Positions 29,529 to 39,949 of a stretch of DNA of 64,000 bases are shown one piece after another. The notes beneath the pieces were generated by a model. That model searched no databases. It saw only the letters and a program-made list of their open reading frames with translations, and had not been told where the DNA came from. A program made the position numbers and the translations under genes. This DNA is from Xanthomonas sp. (lineage in GTDB: Bacteria > Pseudomonadota > Gammaproteobacteria > Xanthomonadales > Xanthomonadaceae), in NCBI GenBank assembly GCA_018262705.1, contig JADFDQ010000001.1, forward strand, positions 124,001 to 188,000, given 5' to 3'. Each line of letters opens with the position of its first letter. The first letter of the stretch is position 1.

Positions 29529-31436
29529 ATGAACGACCCGCAACGCCACGGCCCCATCGTCCGCCTGATCGTGGGCAGCTGGAACGCGATCGACTTCACC
29601 CGCAGGCTGGTGCTGAACCTGATGTTCCTGCTGATCCTGTTTCTGATCCTGTTCCTGGGCCTGGCCGTGCTGCTGCACGACCGCGAGCTGGCACCGATGA
29701 GTGCGGATACCACGCTGGTCGTCGCACCGCGCGGTCGGATCGTCGAACAGTTCACCTGCGATCCGCTGCGCCGCTATCTGGCGCGCAACAGCGATTCCGG
29801 AAGCTGTCGCGAAGTGCGCCTGCGCGATCTGCTGACCGCGCTCGAATCCGCGCGCAGCGACAAGAACATCAATCGCGTCGCGCTCTACCTCGACGAGCTG
29901 CAGCCCAGCGGCTTTGCCTCGCTGCGCGAAGTGGCGACCGCGCTGGCCGCCGTGCGCGCCTCCGGCAAACAGGTCGTCGCCTATGCCGACGCCTATACGC
30001 AGGGGCAATATCTGCTCGCCGTGCAGGCCAACGAGATCTATCTCGATCCGATGTCGCAGGGCGGAGTGATGCTCGATGGTCTGGCCTCCTACCGCCAGTA
30101 CTTCCGCGAGGCGCTGCAGGACAAGCTCGGCGTTGACGTGCGCCTGTTCAAGGTCGGCGAATACAAGTCCGCCGCCGAGCCTTTCATCCTCGATGCGGCG
30201 TCACCCGAGGCCAAGCAGGCCGACCTGTTCTGGATGAACGACATCTGGCGGCTCCTGCTCGCCGACGTCGGCAAGGCGCGCGGGCTCGACCCCGCCGCGC
30301 TGGATGCCTACGCCAACACGCTGGCACCGGACGTGGTGGCGGCCAAGGGCGATCTGGCCCAGCTCGCGCTCGACCGCAAGCTGGTGACCGGCCTGAAAAC
30401 ACGCGATGAAGTTGACGCTTTGTTGACCCAGCGCGGCGCGGCCGACGCCAACGCAGAAACCGGCTACCGCAACATCGCCCTCGACGACTATGCAGTGCGG
30501 CTTGCTTTCAAGCAGGCTAAACCCGATTCGCGTCCGGCCGTCGCAGTCGTAGTTGCGGAAGGTGAAATCGCCGGCGGCAAGCTGCCGCCAGGACAAATCG
30601 GCGGCGATTCCACCGCCGACCTGCTTGATCAGGCGCGCGAGGACGATAGCGTCAAGGCGGTGGTGCTGCGGGTCAATTCGCCGGGCGGCGAAGTGTTTGC
30701 TTCCGAGCGCGTCCGCCGCGCCGTGGTCGCGCTCAAGAGCGCCGGCAAGCCGGTGGTGGTGTCGATGGGAGACGTTGCGGCCTCCGGCGGCTACTGGATC
30801 AGCATGAACGCCGACCGCATCTACGCCGATCCTTCGACCATTACCGGATCGATCGGCATCTTCGGTCTGTTCCCCAGCATCGACCGCACGTTGGCGCGCT
30901 TCGGCGTGCACACCGACGGCGTGGCCACCGCCCGCTACGCCGGCGCCTTCGACATCACCCGGCCGTTGGATCCGGACATGGCGGCCACCATCCAATCGGT
31001 GATCGACAAGGGCTACCGCGATTTCACCGGGCGCGTGGCCAAGGCGCGCGGGCGCAGCGTCGAAGCCATCGACGCGGTCGCGCGCGGGCGCGTGTGGACC
31101 GGCGCGCAGGCGAAGCAGCGCGGCTTGGTCGATGCCTTCGGTGGACTGCAGGATGCGGTCAACGATGCCGCTGCGCGCGCCAAGCTCGGCAAGACCGACC
31201 GCTGGCAAACGCGCTGGATCGAAACCGGCTCGGCCGCGCTGCCGGCGTGGCTGGGAACCGCGCTGGAGTCGCGCGTCGGCGCGCGCCTGCTGTCTGAAAC
31301 CGGCCCTGCCGCCGCGCTGCTGGCGCAGCGCGCGCAGGATTCGGCGCCGTTGCGCTTCGTGCAGAGCGCGCTGGAACAACAGGGCAGCCGGCGCGTGACC
31401 GTGCTGGCCTACTGCTTCTGCAGCACGCCGATGTGA
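29529..31436 (+). CDS. sppA: Signal peptide peptidase SppA, 67-kDa type
   Basis: This 635-residue inner-membrane serine protease cleaves signal peptides left after secretion. It has one N-terminal transmembrane helix (about 28-49), then two ClpP-like halves. The catalytic dyad is split between them as in E. coli: Lys213 in VGEYKSAAEPF in the first half and Ser419 in GDVAASGGYWIS in the second. The C-terminal region from about 570 ends in a short hydrophobic and Cys-containing tail. The length is close to E. coli SppA (618). Confidence 0.94.
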   Translation: MNDPQRHGPIVRLIVGSWNAIDFTRRLVLNLMFLLILFLILFLGLAVLLHDRELAPMSADTTLVVAPRGRIVEQFTCDPLRRYLARNSDSGSCREVRLRDLLTALESARSDKNINRVALYLDELQPSGFASLREVATALAAVRASGKQVVAYADAYTQGQYLLAVQANEIYLDPMSQGGVMLDGLASYRQYFREALQDKLGVDVRLFKVGEYKSAAEPFILDAASPEAKQADLFWMNDIWRLLLADVGKARGLDPAALDAYANTLAPDVVAAKGDLAQLALDRKLVTGLKTRDEVDALLTQRGAADANAETGYRNIALDDYAVRLAFKQAKPDSRPAVAVVVAEGEIAGGKLPPGQIGGDSTADLLDQAREDDSVKAVVLRVNSPGGEVFASERVRRAVVALKSAGKPVVVSMGDVAASGGYWISMNADRIYADPSTITGSIGIFGLFPSIDRTLARFGVHTDGVATARYAGAFDITRPLDPDMAATIQSVIDKGYRDFTGRVAKARGRSVEAIDAVARGRVWTGAQAKQRGLVDAFGGLQDAVNDAAARAKLGKTDRWQTRWIETGSAALPAWLGTALESRVGARLLSETGPAAALLAQRAQDSAPLRFVQSALEQQGSRRVTVLAYCFCSTPM

Positions 31437-31455
31437 GCTTGCCTGATGCCGCGGC

Positions 31456-31713
31456 CTATTGGCCGGCGGCGTCGATTCGGGCCTTTTCCTGCGCCGCCGC
31501 GTTCTCGGTCTGCGCCGCCGCGTTGCGCGCCGCCTCCTTGTAGCCGTTGGCGGTCGCGGTGATCGGCGAGGTCGTGTCGGCCCCGGCGGCGGGCGCGCTG
31601 GCCGCCGTCGGCGCGGCCTGGGGATCGGGGCGGCGGGTTTCGTCCGGCGCCTGTCCCGGCCCGCAGGCGGACAACAGCAGGGTCAGGGTTAGAGGCAGCA
31701 GCGCACGACGCAT
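31456..31713 (-). CDS. Small predicted lipoprotein
   Basis: The 85-residue product starts [18 protein letters not shown], with a lipobox and acylated Cys17. The rest is Ala/Pro-rich and ends in a helical, Glu/Ala/Gln-containing stretch ([20 protein letters not shown]). It may be a membrane-tethered spacer or a small stress lipoprotein; no family is recognised. It is convergent with sppA (18 bp apart) and divergent from the SDR gene. Confidence 0.6.
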   Translation of the reverse strand: MRRALLPLTLTLLLSACGPGQAPDETRRPDPQAAPTAASAPAAGADTTSPITATANGYKEAARNAAAQTENAAAQEKARIDAAGQ

Positions 31714-31773
31714 GGCGGACTCCCAGAGGGTCGGTGCCCTATCCTACGTCCAACGCCACATCCGGAGCGCACC

Positions 31774-32553
31774 ATGCTTTCGCCCCGTTGGAATCTTGCC
31801 GGCCAACGCGCGCTGGTGACCGGCGCCAGCGCCGGCATAGGTTTTGCCATTTGCCGGGAACTGCTCAGCTTCGGCACGCAGGTGCTGATGGCGGCGCGCG
31901 ACCCCGAACAGCTCGAGGCCGCGCGCGCCGAACTGGAAGACGAATTCCCCGGCCCGGAAGACGCCGTGCTGGCGCTGCCGGCCGATGTGACGGACGAAGA
32001 CCAGCGCGCCGAACTAATCGACTGGGCGCGTGACCGGGGCGGGCTGCACATCCTCGTCAACAACGCCGGCGGCAACCTAACCCGCCCGGCGCTGGATTAC
32101 GGCGAAGACCAATGGCGCGGCATCTTCGAGGCCAACGTGTTTGCCGCCTTCGAACTGTGCCGGCTCGCCCACCCGCTGCTGGCAAAACACGCCGGCTCCA
32201 GCATCGTCAACGTCGGCAGCGTGTCCGGCCTGACCCACGTCCGCACCGGCGCGCCCTACGGCATGAGCAAGGCCGCGCTGCACCAGATGACCCGCAACCT
32301 CGCCGTCGAATGGGCCGAAGACGGCATCCGGGTGAACGCGGTCGCGCCGTGGTACATCCGCACCCGCCGCACCAGCGGCAAGCTGGCCGATCCCGATTAT
32401 CTGGACGAAGTGCTGCTGCGCACGCCGATCGGACGGATCGGCGAACCCGAGGAAGTCGCCGCCGCCGTGGCCTTCCTGTGCCTGCCGGCGGCCAGCTTCA
32501 TCACCGGCGAATGCATCGCGGTGGACGGCGGCTTCCTGCGCTACGGGTTTTGA
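31774..32553 (+). CDS. Short-chain dehydrogenase/reductase
   Basis: This 259-residue NAD(P)-dependent oxidoreductase has the cofactor motif TGASAGIG (16-23), NNAG (97-100), catalytic Ser150 in NVGS, and Tyr163/Lys167 in YGMSK. The C-terminal [15 protein letters not shown] matches classical SDRs of the tropinone-reductase-like branch. The substrate cannot be assigned. An Arg (AARD) after the second strand favours NADP(H), which is an inference. Confidence 0.88.
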   Translation: MLSPRWNLAGQRALVTGASAGIGFAICRELLSFGTQVLMAARDPEQLEAARAELEDEFPGPEDAVLALPADVTDEDQRAELIDWARDRGGLHILVNNAGGNLTRPALDYGEDQWRGIFEANVFAAFELCRLAHPLLAKHAGSSIVNVGSVSGLTHVRTGAPYGMSKAALHQMTRNLAVEWAEDGIRVNAVAPWYIRTRRTSGKLADPDYLDEVLLRTPIGRIGEPEEVAAAVAFLCLPAASFITGECIAVDGGFLRYGF

Positions 32554-32623
32554 ACGTCGGTTGACGTATCATGCTTGCTGTCGTCAATGACGACGATCCC
32601 GGGCTCGGGTGGGGAGAACGCAG

Positions 32624-33730
32624 ATGCAAAACGACCCCATTGGCGAAAAGATCGCCAGCCTCCACGCGGTGATCCACGCTCAGGCGGGCAACGTCGGCCG
32701 GATCGGCATCGCCCTTTACGATCGCAGCAGCGACCAGCTCAGCACGTTCATGCACACCGTTGGGAACACCGCGCCCGAACGCTATCGCGCGCAACTGTCC
32801 GACCTGCCTGAATTGCACGATCTTCTGCTCAAGCAACGGTGCGAAACCATCGACGACCTGACGGCGCTGGCCGCCCCGCCCAACGACAGGATCCAGCATA
32901 GCCTCGCCGCCGGCTTTCGCTCCAGCTACACCTGCCCGCTGTATTCGCATGGGCAACCGCTCGGCTTTTTGTTCTTCGAATCCACCCAACCCGGTTATTT
33001 TCACCGCGACGTGAAAATGCAGCTGGACGGCTACGCGCAGCTGATCACCACCCTGATTTCCTGCGACCTGTCCAACACCCGCGCATTGCGCAGCGCGGTG
33101 GCGCTGACCCGCGAACTGGCGCGGCACCGCGACGAAGAAACCGCCGGCCACGTCAATCGCGTCGCCCACTACACCCGAAGCATTGCGGCCGCGCTTGGCG
33201 ACGAGGCCGGACTGAGCGAAGACGACATCGAGTTTCTGTTCCAGTTCGCCGCCCTGCACGACATCGGCAAGATCGCGATCCCCGACCGGATCCTGCTCAA
33301 GCCCGCCAAGCTCACGCCGGAGGAATACGCGATCGCACAGTCACATGTGCAAAAGGGCAGCGAGATGATCGACGCCATGATGCGCGAGTTCGACCTTGCC
33401 AGCGAACGCCACGCGCAGATGCTGCGCGACGTGATCTCCTGCCACCACGAACGCTGGGACGGGGGCGGCTACCCGCACGGACTGGCCGGCGAAGCAATCC
33501 CTCTTGCCGGACGGATCGTGGCGGTGGCCGACGTGTTCGATGCCCTGACCAACCATCGCCCCTACAAGCGGGCGTGGACGCTGGATGCGGGCTTCGACTA
33601 CCTGCGCAGCAACGCCGGAAGCCAGTTCGATCCACGCTGCGTGGCCGCCATCGATCGCTGCTCCAGCGCCTGGCGGGATATCTACGCGAAATTCAACGAA
33701 TCGGACGCAGCCGCGAATTTCGCGGCGTGA
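32624..33730 (+). CDS. HD-GYP domain cyclic-di-GMP phosphodiesterase with GAF-like sensor
   Basis: This 368-residue cytoplasmic protein has an N-terminal GAF-like region (about 15-145: VGRIGIALYDRSSDQL and CPLYSHGQPLGFLFFES). A helical linker leads to a complete HD-GYP domain: His176 (ETAGHVNRV), HD at 212-213 (LHDIGKIAIPD), HHE at 274-276 and GYP at 282-284. It should hydrolyse c-di-GMP in response to a small ligand or redox cue. ATG 32624 follows GGGGAG; a GTG at 32609 is less likely. A GTCGTC-AAT-GACGAC palindrome lies about 30 bp upstream of the start. Confidence 0.9.
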   Translation: MQNDPIGEKIASLHAVIHAQAGNVGRIGIALYDRSSDQLSTFMHTVGNTAPERYRAQLSDLPELHDLLLKQRCETIDDLTALAAPPNDRIQHSLAAGFRSSYTCPLYSHGQPLGFLFFESTQPGYFHRDVKMQLDGYAQLITTLISCDLSNTRALRSAVALTRELARHRDEETAGHVNRVAHYTRSIAAALGDEAGLSEDDIEFLFQFAALHDIGKIAIPDRILLKPAKLTPEEYAIAQSHVQKGSEMIDAMMREFDLASERHAQMLRDVISCHHERWDGGGYPHGLAGEAIPLAGRIVAVADVFDALTNHRPYKRAWTLDAGFDYLRSNAGSQFDPRCVAAIDRCSSAWRDIYAKFNESDAAANFAA

Positions 33731-33892
33731 GCGTGGCGTCCGAAACGCTTCCAATCGAAGCCGGCAGGCGGCGACGGATCGACGCCATCGTTGCAAGCCG
33801 CCATCACAGGCACAGGCTTGCGAAACATAGCGAAAGCGCGCAAGCTCGCTCGCTGGCGTCTTTGCGAGAAGCCGCTGCGACGGGGGTCTGCC

Positions 33893-35518
33893 ATGCGCAT
33901 CAAGACCGTCCTGCTGGGTGTCTGCCTGCTGTCCCCGACCGTGTGTGCCTGCGCCGCGGCGTCCGAGCGACCGCGTGGCGAGCAAGCGTCCCCCGCCGCG
34001 GCTGCTTCGATCCCGCACCCCGCCATTTCTGCGGTCACCCTGCGAAACCTGGGCCCCGACGCGGTGCGGGTCGTGCTGTCGCGGCGCTCATCCGCGATCG
34101 ACTTCTACCATTTCGAAGCCTTGCTTCCGGGCACTCGCGTACGGGTTGCGGTTCCAAACCTTCCGCGACTGCGCGCCAGCATTCTTCGCCGGAGCGATCT
34201 GGAACGGATCGATAGGCCGCCCCCCGGACGCAGCGATCGCGGCGGTTCACGCCGTGCCACAAGCAATCTGGCGCTTGGATTGGCCCTGGCCGCCGGAAGC
34301 AGGGGGACTTCCGACCGCGAGCGTGCCGACAGCCAGTCACGACGCGGCGAGGATCGCTCACAAGACCGTCCGCCGGAAGGACGTCCCCCGGGAGAAATCG
34401 GTTATCCCGCCGAACCGCGCGATCCCGATGAAGGCCGTCCGCCCGAAGAACGCTATCCGGACGAGGTTCCGCGCCCCCCGATCGTCACCGATTCCGATCG
34501 CGATGACGACGGGTCGCACGCGTCCACGCATCGCGCAGAATCATCCGCAGGTCAACGCAACAACCTCGACAACGCGCTGGCCCTCGGTGCGCTGATCGCT
34601 TCCGGCCGCCGTCGCAACCAAGATCCGGCGCCGCAGGAAGCGCCGCCGGATGACGCCTTCGCCGGCGCGGTGGTGATGCTCGAAGCGGACGACGGATCGG
34701 GTTCGACGACCGTTCACGACCTCGAACTTGACCCCTCGGTCGTCAACATTTCCGATGCCGCCGACCCCGAGCGCGCGACACTTCTCGACATTTTGCAAGG
34801 CAGCAATCCTGCAGATGCCGCTGCGCCCTGCTACTGCGGGCCGGACATGACCGAGGCTTACATTGCCGCCCTCAAGCGCGCGCGCGCCCGCATCGATGCG
34901 CTGCCGGATTCGGAAACGGGGGCATGGGATGGCATCGGGTTCCTGATGAACAACGGCGGCTCGATCGATGAACGCGTCCGCCCTGCTCGCAGGCCCGGCG
35001 TCGGCACCGAAGACGACCCATCCAACTGGCTGTGCCCAACCGGCGCCTGCGCCGACCTGCCAGGACCCGGCGGCACGACCATGAGCCTGTTCGGTCACTG
35101 TCTGCCGCAGCATGTCGGCAACGACATCATGTACGGATTCGTGGCTGCGCTTCTGGGCGTTCCCTGGCCGGTGCAAACGGCCGGCGGATACTACGCCGAT
35201 TACAGTTCCTATGGCAGTCTGGATCCAGCCCAGTCCAGATCGGCCTACAAAATCGGAAACTACATCGCGGAGCTGGATGCGGACGAGATGACCGAGGACA
35301 ACGTTCGCGAAAAGGTTCATCAGTCATGGCGTTTTCGCGAGCTTGGCGGTTCCCTGAACGCCATCGAGCAGGCCTATCCTGCGCTCGCCCAATGCGAAAC
35401 CTGCCCTGCCGATTACGTCGAACCAGGGCAATTGCTCCGCGATTGGTCCATGTCGGAATGGACTTTGAACGACGGAACCAAGGCGCTTCCGCCCAGCGCC
35501 ACCGGCCAGAATCCTTGA
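33893..35518 (+). CDS. Secreted protein with toxin_44-like C-terminal region
   Basis: The 541-residue product starts with a signal sequence (MRIKTVLLGVCLLSPTVCAC), possibly a lipoprotein signal ending at the second Cys. The middle (about 110-225) is disordered and rich in Arg, Asp, Glu and Pro, with two similar short hydrophobic motifs (NLALGLALAAGSRG and NALALGALIASGRR). The C-terminal third (about 310-500) has paired Cys (CYCGPD, CETCP), an aromatic WDGIGFLMNNGG segment and a GNDIMYGFVAALLGVP segment. It reminds me of the polymorphic toxin type 44 domain, but the match is by eye and weak. No immunity gene is obvious. Confidence 0.5.
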   Translation: MRIKTVLLGVCLLSPTVCACAAASERPRGEQASPAAAASIPHPAISAVTLRNLGPDAVRVVLSRRSSAIDFYHFEALLPGTRVRVAVPNLPRLRASILRRSDLERIDRPPPGRSDRGGSRRATSNLALGLALAAGSRGTSDRERADSQSRRGEDRSQDRPPEGRPPGEIGYPAEPRDPDEGRPPEERYPDEVPRPPIVTDSDRDDDGSHASTHRAESSAGQRNNLDNALALGALIASGRRRNQDPAPQEAPPDDAFAGAVVMLEADDGSGSTTVHDLELDPSVVNISDAADPERATLLDILQGSNPADAAAPCYCGPDMTEAYIAALKRARARIDALPDSETGAWDGIGFLMNNGGSIDERVRPARRPGVGTEDDPSNWLCPTGACADLPGPGGTTMSLFGHCLPQHVGNDIMYGFVAALLGVPWPVQTAGGYYADYSSYGSLDPAQSRSAYKIGNYIAELDADEMTEDNVREKVHQSWRFRELGGSLNAIEQAYPALAQCETCPADYVEPGQLLRDWSMSEWTLNDGTKALPPSATGQNP

Positions 35519-35594
35519 GTTCGCCGCCGCCGACAAAGTCGGCTCGCAAGCCTGCGGACGCAAGCCTGGACATGCGCCGGAACGCAATCGGCGC

Positions 35595-37520
35595 TCAGGG
35601 TTCGGGTTGCCGGATCGGCGCAAAATCTATTCGGCGACGCTCCACCAGCCGGTCGCGCCGGATCTGGCCTTCCACCAATTCGTAGCCCATCAGCGCCAGC
35701 ACGCGCGGGCCGAGGAAGATCGGTCGGGCGTTGCCGTACCAGTCCACGCAGCTGGCCTTGCATGCATCGTCGATCACGCGATTCGGTGAGGCATCCAGTT
35801 CACCGAAGGGCTGCAGCCGGCGGTTATGGTTGCGCAGGAACAACACCGCCGCCGGGCCTCTTGCGCCACTGTTGGATTGTGACGGACGGCTTGCCGTTTC
35901 GCCGCTGCGCAGGATCGGCAACCCCAGCAAGCCTTCGCCGGGACCGTCGGCGCGATAGAAGAAGCCGTGGGTGCGGCTCTCGCCCTGGCGCGCATCGGCC
36001 AGCACGAAGCGGTTGCCCAGCGTCGCATTGTCCGGGCTCAGCGCCACGAAGCTGAAGGTCAGGTCCTGGCCGGCCTTGCCCACCAGCAGCGCATCCTGCC
36101 CCAGCGCCTCGATGCGTTCGACGTCGTCTCCCACCGACAATGTGCGGATCGGCGCGTCCGGATTCTTCACGTTCACCGCATAGGCCAACCCTTCGTTGTC
36201 GTCGTGCGGGCGACCGGACCAGCGATAGGGCGCGGCCCCGTACAGCAGCCAGTCGCCAACGTAGCGGTTCTGGCGGTTGCCGCTGGCCACCGGCGGCAGG
36301 AAGCGGTACGCATTCCGCGGCGCTTCGGCGTTCATCCCGCCAAACGCGCGCACCGGCACGCGCAGCAGGGCCAGCTTGCCCGCGCCCCATTCGCCGCGCC
36401 ACATGCCCTGACCGCGCCCCTCCGACTGCACCAGCACGTTCAAGCGGCCATCGTCGCCTTCGAGGAAGGACATCTGGTCGATCGGCGCGCCGTACACCTT
36501 GAGCGCCGACGCCGGCGCGCCGTCGAGCGGGATGCGCAGGCTGCGGCCAGGGGCCTCTTTTCTTCCGTTCAGCCAAACGTAAACGGCATCGCGCGACACA
36601 TAGAACGTGCGTCCGTCCGGTCCCAGCACGCCGACGGAAGAGCATTGCATCGGTTGTCGCGCCAGATCGCAGCGGGTGACGGTATGCAGGGTCATGGAAT
36701 CCTCCATCGGATCCATGTCTTGATCGGCGCGATAGATCGCCTGCGCCGGCAGGATGCGCCGGTAATTCCTGGCGTCGTCGGCCACGTCCGAACGCGCGAT
36801 TGCCGGGTAGGTCAGGCCGCGGTTGTCCCACGGCGAATACACCAGCGGGGTGTAGAAAATCAGCGTGGTGCCGATCAGTCGGCTGGCGAAATTGCGCGAG
36901 TCGTAATAGTCGTTGCTGCGCAGGAAATAGGTGTCGCGGTGTTCCAGCCGGCCGTCCGGATGCAGTTTGAACAAACCCACTTCTGTGGAACGCCGACGGT
37001 AGCTGTAGCCGATCACCGCCACGGTGTCGCCGCTGACCAGCATTTCGTCGTACCAGGTACCGTCCGGATCCAGTCCCGGCGCGTTGGCATCGATCCTTGC
37101 CGCCGACTGCAGGGCATCGCCGCCCACCTTGACCGTGAACAGGCGGCCGCGCCGCAGCACGATCAGGTAATCGCCCTGGCGCTTGACGATATCGCCCTCG
37201 TCCACGCCCTGGGTCTGGACGTTGGTGATGCCGTCCGAGGCGGCACCCGGCGCCAGCAACGGAACCGCATTGCCCGCAGCTGGAGCCGGGGCCGCAGCGG
37301 GAGGCAGCGCTGGCGGCGGCATTGCCGATCCGAAAACCATTTCGCTGCGATTTTTTTCCTTCGCCTTGCGCCACCGCTCGACGGCGGCATCAAGCTCCCT
37401 TTGCGAACGGAACGTCTGCAGATACGCACCGTGATCCGGCGGCTGCGCCTGCCCCGTTCCGACGAAGGACAGTCCGATACCCAAACCAATCATGGCGCTG
37501 GCAATGGATCCGATCCGCAT
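35595..37520 (-). CDS. Secreted beta-propeller domain protein (PF09826-like)
   Basis: The 641-residue exported protein has a signal peptide (MRIGSIASAMIGLGIGLSFV) and a Pro/Ala-rich spacer. The beta-propeller domain is then marked by TNVQTQGVDEGDIVKRQGDY, the hallmark of the secreted Beta_propel family. Repeated blades follow, such as GTWYDEMLVSGDTVAVIGYS and TFYVSRDAVYVWLNG. The role is unknown; other members are cell-surface or periplasmic and may bind ligands. It converges on the toxin-like gene. The repeat-rich gap upstream separates it from acs. Confidence 0.8.
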   Translation of the reverse strand: MRIGSIASAMIGLGIGLSFVGTGQAQPPDHGAYLQTFRSQRELDAAVERWRKAKEKNRSEMVFGSAMPPPALPPAAAPAPAAGNAVPLLAPGAASDGITNVQTQGVDEGDIVKRQGDYLIVLRRGRLFTVKVGGDALQSAARIDANAPGLDPDGTWYDEMLVSGDTVAVIGYSYRRRSTEVGLFKLHPDGRLEHRDTYFLRSNDYYDSRNFASRLIGTTLIFYTPLVYSPWDNRGLTYPAIARSDVADDARNYRRILPAQAIYRADQDMDPMEDSMTLHTVTRCDLARQPMQCSSVGVLGPDGRTFYVSRDAVYVWLNGRKEAPGRSLRIPLDGAPASALKVYGAPIDQMSFLEGDDGRLNVLVQSEGRGQGMWRGEWGAGKLALLRVPVRAFGGMNAEAPRNAYRFLPPVASGNRQNRYVGDWLLYGAAPYRWSGRPHDDNEGLAYAVNVKNPDAPIRTLSVGDDVERIEALGQDALLVGKAGQDLTFSFVALSPDNATLGNRFVLADARQGESRTHGFFYRADGPGEGLLGLPILRSGETASRPSQSNSGARGPAAVLFLRNHNRRLQPFGELDASPNRVIDDACKASCVDWYGNARPIFLGPRVLALMGYELVEGQIRRDRLVERRRIDFAPIRQPEP

Positions 37521-37642
37521 GGTGCTTCCTCCGAAAGGGATGACCGACCATGACAGGAATCCTGCCGCACGGATAGAATTGCGTTGCCTGATCTGACCGA
37601 TTACCCAAGGAAAACGTCAAGCGCAGCAAAATCCGGCAACGC

Positions 37643-37768
37643 CCATCGCGCCCCTGCGGTGCGCTCCTACGGCTGCATTGCCGCATTTGTAGGAGCGCAT
37701 CGAGGCCACAGGCCGTGAGGCGCGATCGATCCGGCGATATCCATCGCGCCCCTGCGGTGCGCTCCTAC
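37643..37768. repeat. REP-like elements, families A and B, in the gap before acs
   Basis: Two inverted family A copies (37643-37670 and 37741-37768) flank a direct family B copy (37689-37725) that begins GTAGGAGCGCATCGAGGCCA. Each family A copy is followed by the same GGCTGCATTGCCGC, so a larger unit has been duplicated. They fill most of the 329-bp gap between 37521 and 37849. No promoter of note is seen. Confidence 0.75.
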
Positions 37769-37849
37769 GGCTGCATTGCCGCGTCTGCAGGCGAGCAATC
37801 AGGACCTTTGCGGTACAAACCGATCTCCGGTTCCCGGTGCCCGCTCCAT

Positions 37850-39796
<1,947 letters not shown>

Positions 39797-39858
39797 CGGA
39801 ACCCTCCGCTGCGTTGCTGGATGTTTTGCAGTGTGCCGCAGGTCGCGCGACGATGGGG

Positions 39859-39864
39859 TTAAGA
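39859..39864 (+). promoter_or_regulatory. Candidate -10 box for the M13 peptidase gene
   Basis: TAAGAT (within GGGTTAAGATCGCG) lies in the 153-bp gap between the divergent acs and M13 peptidase genes, about 85 bp before the start at 39950. No clear -35 box is seen. Confidence 0.3.
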
Positions 39865-39949
39865 TCGCGTCACGCCGCCCAACTATCAGCACTGGCGTAA
39901 TTTTCCGCGCAATTCATCCTGCACCAACCGCCCCGACATGGAACCGCAC

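Noticed and set aside
33731-33892. Possible c-di-GMP riboswitch between the HD-GYP gene and the next gene
   Set aside because: No GEMM-type conserved core could be recognised; the region only shows GC-rich stems without the expected motifs.
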